Origin: Gorsachius magnificus
Taxonomy: Eukaryota > Chordata > Aves > Pelecaniformes > Ardeidae
Length of the DNA: 64,000 bases
Assembly (NCBI GenBank): GCA_034008185.1
Contig: CM067091.1
Span: forward strand, 9,093,799-9,157,798
Reading direction: 5' to 3'
In this document: one piece after another, positions 59,201 through 64,000 of the stretch
How the letters are laid out: every line of letters begins with the position of its first letter
Position numbering within the stretch: the first letter of the stretch is position 1
Translations under genes and position numbers: made by a program
Notes under the pieces: model-generated
What the model was told of the DNA's origin: nothing
What the model saw: only the letters and a program-made list of their open reading frames with translations
Database searches by the model: none

Positions 59201-62200
59201 CACAACTTTCCCTGCCTCTTCTTCAAGGTCGGATCCCTTGCTCTGTGTCATGTGATTCCTGAGCTCTCTTCCTACTCCCTTCCCCAACAGGCTACAGGCT
59301 TCTCGATTTTACCCGGCAGACTGGGACACCTTGGTTTTCTCTCCCCTCATTTCCAAAGGTACCAAATGCAAGCTTTTCCAATGTGCTTCCCTGCTTTGTT
59401 CCCGAACCCAAACATGGCCTCATAGATTTTCCAAGCTTTATCAGCACTTTCTATATCGCACAATTTGTGAAATGGTAACTGTGCACACATCGCATGTTGC
59501 CACATGCTGGCAGCTCAATTCTGACTCAGGAGAAGACAACTGACATCAGGGGTGAATGATGCTGAGCTGGGTGAGCATCCCACACCCCTCTGTCTCCCAG
59601 AATAGCGTTACCATCCTGGGCTTCCCTGACAGTGCCTGCCCCTAGTCCCGTCCCGCAGTCTGCATCTGTGTTGACTCATTTACTGTGCACGTTCTCCGGG
59701 GCAGGAACCACTGCCTGCTCCTATGACCGCAACATCTGAGCACAACAAGGACCTGTGCCTACCCATGGACGTTGGCTAATAACAGCAAGAGGAGGGGAAG
59801 AAGACACAAAGGCACCCAAATAAAGAGGACATGGATTCAGCCATCCCTTTAGCTGATCCAGCACCATTTGCAACCCTGCAAGTCCAACGCCCAGGAGGAA
59901 TTAGCATGATCCAAAGCTCTTGCCTCTCAGCGGCTGCTCCCGTGGGACTGGCTTCAGCACAAATGGCTGCTGCCAGATTAATTTCATTCTGGGCTGTGAT
60001 CTGCCTGAGCTGCCCTGTCCAGGGCTGCAGAAAGGATTTGTTCTGCTGACAGGTAGCCCTGGCAGGGGGATGTTCCCGAGCAGCTTCTGGCACAGAGTGG
60101 TGCTCCCACTCTTTCCGCACTGGTGTAGAGCAGAGTAAACCCTCTTTGATCAATGTAAAACCAGGTGTAAAACAGGAGTATCCAGCCCGGGCCATTTCAT
60201 TCTCCAAGATCTAAGCAGGCTCATAATCTTCATCAGCGTTGCTTCCTGCTTGAAATGCTTTTCATTAGCTGCTCATTCAGTGAACACAACCACTTCTGCT
60301 GCCTCAGCAAAACACATGCCACACTTCTTGCTCAGCAGCAGAAGGCAAACATTTTATTGCATTTTAATCACTGGCAGTTTCGGCAGTTGCTTCCTGGTCT
60401 CTGTGTTTCTTCCACCCGTCCTACTGAGAAGCCTCTATGACCTTGGATTGCAGAGACGTGCTTGACCAAAAGCGATCCTCAGCCGCCAAGTAGCTGCACA
60501 GCCTGGTGCAGATCCTGGGGATGCTGAAGGCTAAATGCTTGGTTATCCCAGGGGCCTTTCCATTCAGCCCTGGAAGAACTGAGGCAGGCTGAGCATAGCC
60601 GTTCAGTTGCAAAGGTTGGCTGCCCTGCCAAAACTTTTGCCATGTCACCAATCTCGCTGGGAAATTTCATACAAAATTTTCCTACTGAAAATAGTAATTT
60701 CTTGGAGCTGAAATGCTTTAGAGGAACATTTCAATGCCAAAAAAAAAAAGTTTGAGTTGCAAAATGGAGAAAACCCGCTGATGAGGTGCTCTTTCCCAGC
60801 CCAGCCATTGAGGAACCAAGCCAAGCAGACCAGAAACCCTCTGTGAGAGCGGGTGCAGCCCACTGTCAGGACAGGGCTAATGCTTGCTCTAACACCAGTT
60901 TCAAGGGAAGAACTGTTGAGTGACTAGAGAAGGGCAGGTCCCAGCCCTGGGTCCAGGCCAGCTACCCAGGACCTGTTTGCTAGTCAGTGTCTCTGATGGC
61001 TCTCCTGCATGATGCTCAGGGACAGGCTCTCCTGAGCGGTCACCTGCGGATTGCTCCCTTTCCCTTGGGCAGATCGTGCTCTGCAGCACGTGACCTGCTG
61101 CTCCTCTCCCAGGCTCAGTTTTCCTGTGCCTCTGATTCACACTGGGTGTTTAAAAGAAAATTTTGGCGCCTCATTTCTTCATTTTCCTTTGCTGGGGGTT
61201 TTCCAGCCTCTGATCCACACCCTTCACTCTGCCAGGGTGGAACTGGCTCTCCTCGCTTGGGCATGATCCTTAACGTGCCTGTAATTCACTCACAGCCCCT
61301 GCACTAAGGTCAACAACCCTCTCCTTTGTTCTGTGCTGCTTCCATGGCCATGCAGAAGCAAGCAGAAGACAAGGCAGGGAGTGTGTTTTAGACACCTCCC
61401 CTCCCCTGCTGCTGGTAGGCCATGGACAGGCAGCCATAAGCTGGCTGGATCGGGGCTGACAGAGCCCATCACTGTCCAAGGACGCGGCTCGTGACTGCCT
61501 GGGATGGTGGCAGCGGGACTGCCAGCATCCCCCAGCAGCATCGCCCTTTTCCTGCGCGGCTGGTTTCAGCAGCAGCCTTCCCCATTTACCCCCATGAAAA
61601 TGAATGGCAGGATCAGGCTCAGCATGAGGTCAGCTTGTGGCTCACAGCTGTGACACACCAAAGAGGGTAGGAGCACAGAAACGCCAGGGGCACAAGAACA
61701 AAGCCGTGTCCCTTCTCCTTCCTGCAGCGTTATCTGGGATCGATCATGGCCTTAATGTAACTCTATCCCCTTCGCTCTGCCGCCTGCCTCTTGCCCTGCA
61801 GAGTCATGCTCAAGCGATTTTGTTTCAGGGTAACACTGAGTTAATTTGTCTGAAGCCCTGTGGGACTTCCCAGGCAGCCTTTTCCAGCAAGGGGATTTTG
61901 CTGAGTCTGCAAAATAATTCAGCACGGGGAGGGGGATGTTCGTGGGCCCCAAATTCTCCAGTTTTTCTCCTTCAGCTCTGACTCCCCTGAATCGCGGAGG
62001 TCTCGGGTTGCCCCGGGACAGTGGCTCACTGAAAGGTCCAAGTTCAGTATTTTCTCTGCCACACAAATTTTGCCATGTCTTCCTCCTCCCCCACAGCACC
62101 CTCAAGGTCACATTGGGAGGTTGTATGATCTGATGAAAGGGAACAGGGAGGAAAAAAAACCAGCCCAGCGAGATGAAAACTGATCCCAGGCTCCAGCTCC

Positions 62201-64000
62201 AGCCTGTTCCCTTCGGCCCCTCTTGGCTTGCTCCGTGCTGCCCCAGGATGTTCACTTCTTGCACCCAGGACGCACTTTTGAGGTGGTTATGAAAGGAGTT
62301 GTGCACTCCGGTATGGTAAGAACTGGCTGAGTCCTTTGTCCAAAGAACGGGTGGGAAAGCTTACACCTTAGTGCCTGCTCCTTAAGTAAAGGATTGTGTA
62401 GCCCTGGCATGCTGCAGTGCTCCTGCTGGCAGGTGATGAGAAGCTGGGCAGAAAACAGCCTTTGAAATGCCCTGCTGGACAGAGAAGGGCCTCGCTGAGG
62501 AGCCCCGACCCTCCCTCACCATGCTCACAACCTGACGGCTGCTTCTCTGCCCAGAAGGAGATGCTCAGAGATTTACCAGCAGCCAGAGTGCTTGCATCTG
62601 TACTAGTACTTTAAATATGCCTGGCACTGTTTCCTGGCCTTGAGGCCACTGACACAGAACAATCTATTAAACTTTCTTATCCTCCAAGCCAGGATGGATG
62701 CATTCAAGTGCACAGGGCAATAATACTAAGTCCATGCTGCCCTTAAACTTTTTCCAGGAATTGTTTCTGAAAGCACTGGTTGGCTTGATCCCAAATCATG
62801 CCAGGGACCTGCAGTCCAAGTGAGACCTGGGAATATTTGTGATGGCCACGAAGGTCTTCCAGCCCAGGTCCCTGTGGTGCAACCCGCTGTCACCCCCAGA
62901 TTTACCATGGCTGAAGCAGGGTGTGCCAGGAGGGGCAGCCCCAGCAGGGCAGTGACTTGCACGTACTTACCCGAATAGCACAGGGCAGCTGCAGCTGGAT
63001 GAAGAATTATGTCGGTTTGCTCAGTCCTTGAGCTCCCACTTTCCTGAGCTAGTGAGTGTTGTGCATTCCCACCCCACCAGCAGAGACCTGCCGCTTTCAT
63101 TGCACTGCTCTTCCCTGAAGCACCTTGCTTAAGGCCTCAGCCTGCCTCAGGGACATGAGGCAGCACAGGCTGTTTTCCCTGCTGATGCTGTCCTACACCC
63201 AGCTACAGTCCAGCTGCTGCAGAGGATTTGCTCCTGGTGCATCCCTGTCTGGCTGTATGCACCAGTGCTTGTGAGAGGGCTGTGCACAGTGTGAGAAGTG
63301 AATAAAGGCACGGGAGAAAACACCACTTTTGCTGAAATTACATGTGAGAGCAAGATGAGAGCAGGAGTGTAGGCTGTCCCCTAAACCAGGGCTGGGGGAG
63401 CAAACTGCGCCCCATCGCAGCTCCTCACCTCAGGCCAGTGAGGGCGGAGGGAAACGGCATCCTTGGCTCTGCCAGTTTGGGAGGCAGTCGCAGCATATTT
63501 CACACTGGGGAAGGGATGAGGTTAGGACACCTGCAGCATGAAAGTCACTGGCGAGGCTGCAAGTGTCCCTGAAAAATCCCTGCTATTGTTTGAAGCTCTC
63601 CTCAGAACTACTGGGATTTTCCTGCCTCGTTTCCTAAAATCCCCACCACATTTTTCAGTGTTATAAGGTGGAAGGACAGGGGTTTTATGCCCATGCGGCA
63701 AATACAGGGCAGTGGGGCTTTGGAAGCTTCAGGAGCTCTAGTTTCACTGTTCTTCCTACTGCTGCTGGCAATGGCACTATGGTCTCCAGCAAGGTCATTT
63801 GAAGGTTATTTCCCATCACATTGCAAAGCTGTGGATCTCTTGGCCTGCCAGTGCACAGCGGGGCTGAGCTGCCCCAACAGGACGGCGTGCCCAGCCCCAG
63901 CCCCTGCAAGAAACAGCCCTCTGCCCTTAAAGACATGTCCCTTCCTAAGGCAAAGCCTCTGGGAGGAGAGTCTTCACAGAGAGAAGCTGCCTCTTCCCAA
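56276..64000. other. Long non-coding stretch, nothing firm recognised
   Basis: Overlapping frames up to 184 codons (61752-62306 -) without domain resemblance. A string at about 56870-56905 (GGGCTTGGCCTGTTTAGCTGG) faintly resembles the CR1 LFSLEKRR region, which would fit more of the old CR1 nearby. The right part, from about 58 kb, is GC-rich, but I see no promoter-like CpG island or exon. Confidence 0.35.

Noticed and set aside
1..64000. Search for tRNA, rRNA, CRISPR arrays, bacterial-type operons or phage-like modules
   Set aside because: None seen; composition and repeats indicate vertebrate nuclear DNA where such bacterial features are not expected.

Overview
This window looks like vertebrate, most probably avian, non-coding DNA (intergenic or intronic). 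Evidence: seven recognisable CR1-type LINE copies or fragments with the sauropsid CR1 3' end, a terminal 8-bp repeat of the ATTCTATG type; low overall repeat density; no operon-like gene packing; and only short, stop-riddled reading frames outside the repeats. Crocodilian or turtle DNA cannot be excluded from sequence alone. I found no host protein-coding exon, tRNA, rRNA, CRISPR array or CpG island that I can support.

Layout. CR1 3' end (365-821, +); CR1 3' fragment running straight into a CTTC/TTCC microsatellite (3776-4171); 5'-truncated CR1 (8575-9598, +) facing a CR1 3' end on the other strand (9781-10050, -); traces of a Ty3/gypsy-like retroelement, a decayed gag double zinc knuckle on + (11547-11645) and a decayed pol on - (13600-15690); long unremarkable DNA with a MIR-like scrap (21325-21389) and an unidentified coding-like stretch (23118-23851, -); an AT-rich, TAAT-rich block that resembles a conserved non-coding element (29545-30500); a CR1 body (31790-34289, +) split by about 1.3 kb holding a two-level tandem repeat; more unremarkable DNA; a CR1 3' end (50013-50470, -); a CR1 with an open reading frame to its natural stop (54493-55412, +); and three very old CR1 tails near 48.1, 51.3 and 56.1 kb.

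The most interesting item is the gypsy fossil. Reading the minus strand from about 15690 down to 13600, decayed but ordered reverse transcriptase, RNase H and integrase landmarks appear. That is the RT-RH-IN order of Ty3/gypsy elements, which are rare in birds. About 2 kb away, on the opposite strand, a double CCHC knuckle has gag-like spacing with several cysteines and histidines substituted. No functional gene is present in either piece.

The CR1 copies are dead or 5'-truncated and do not work together as a system. The putative regulatory blocks rest on composition and motif content only and need cross-species alignment. Blocks described as unremarkable were read by eye on both strands; very old repeats or short exons could still hide there.
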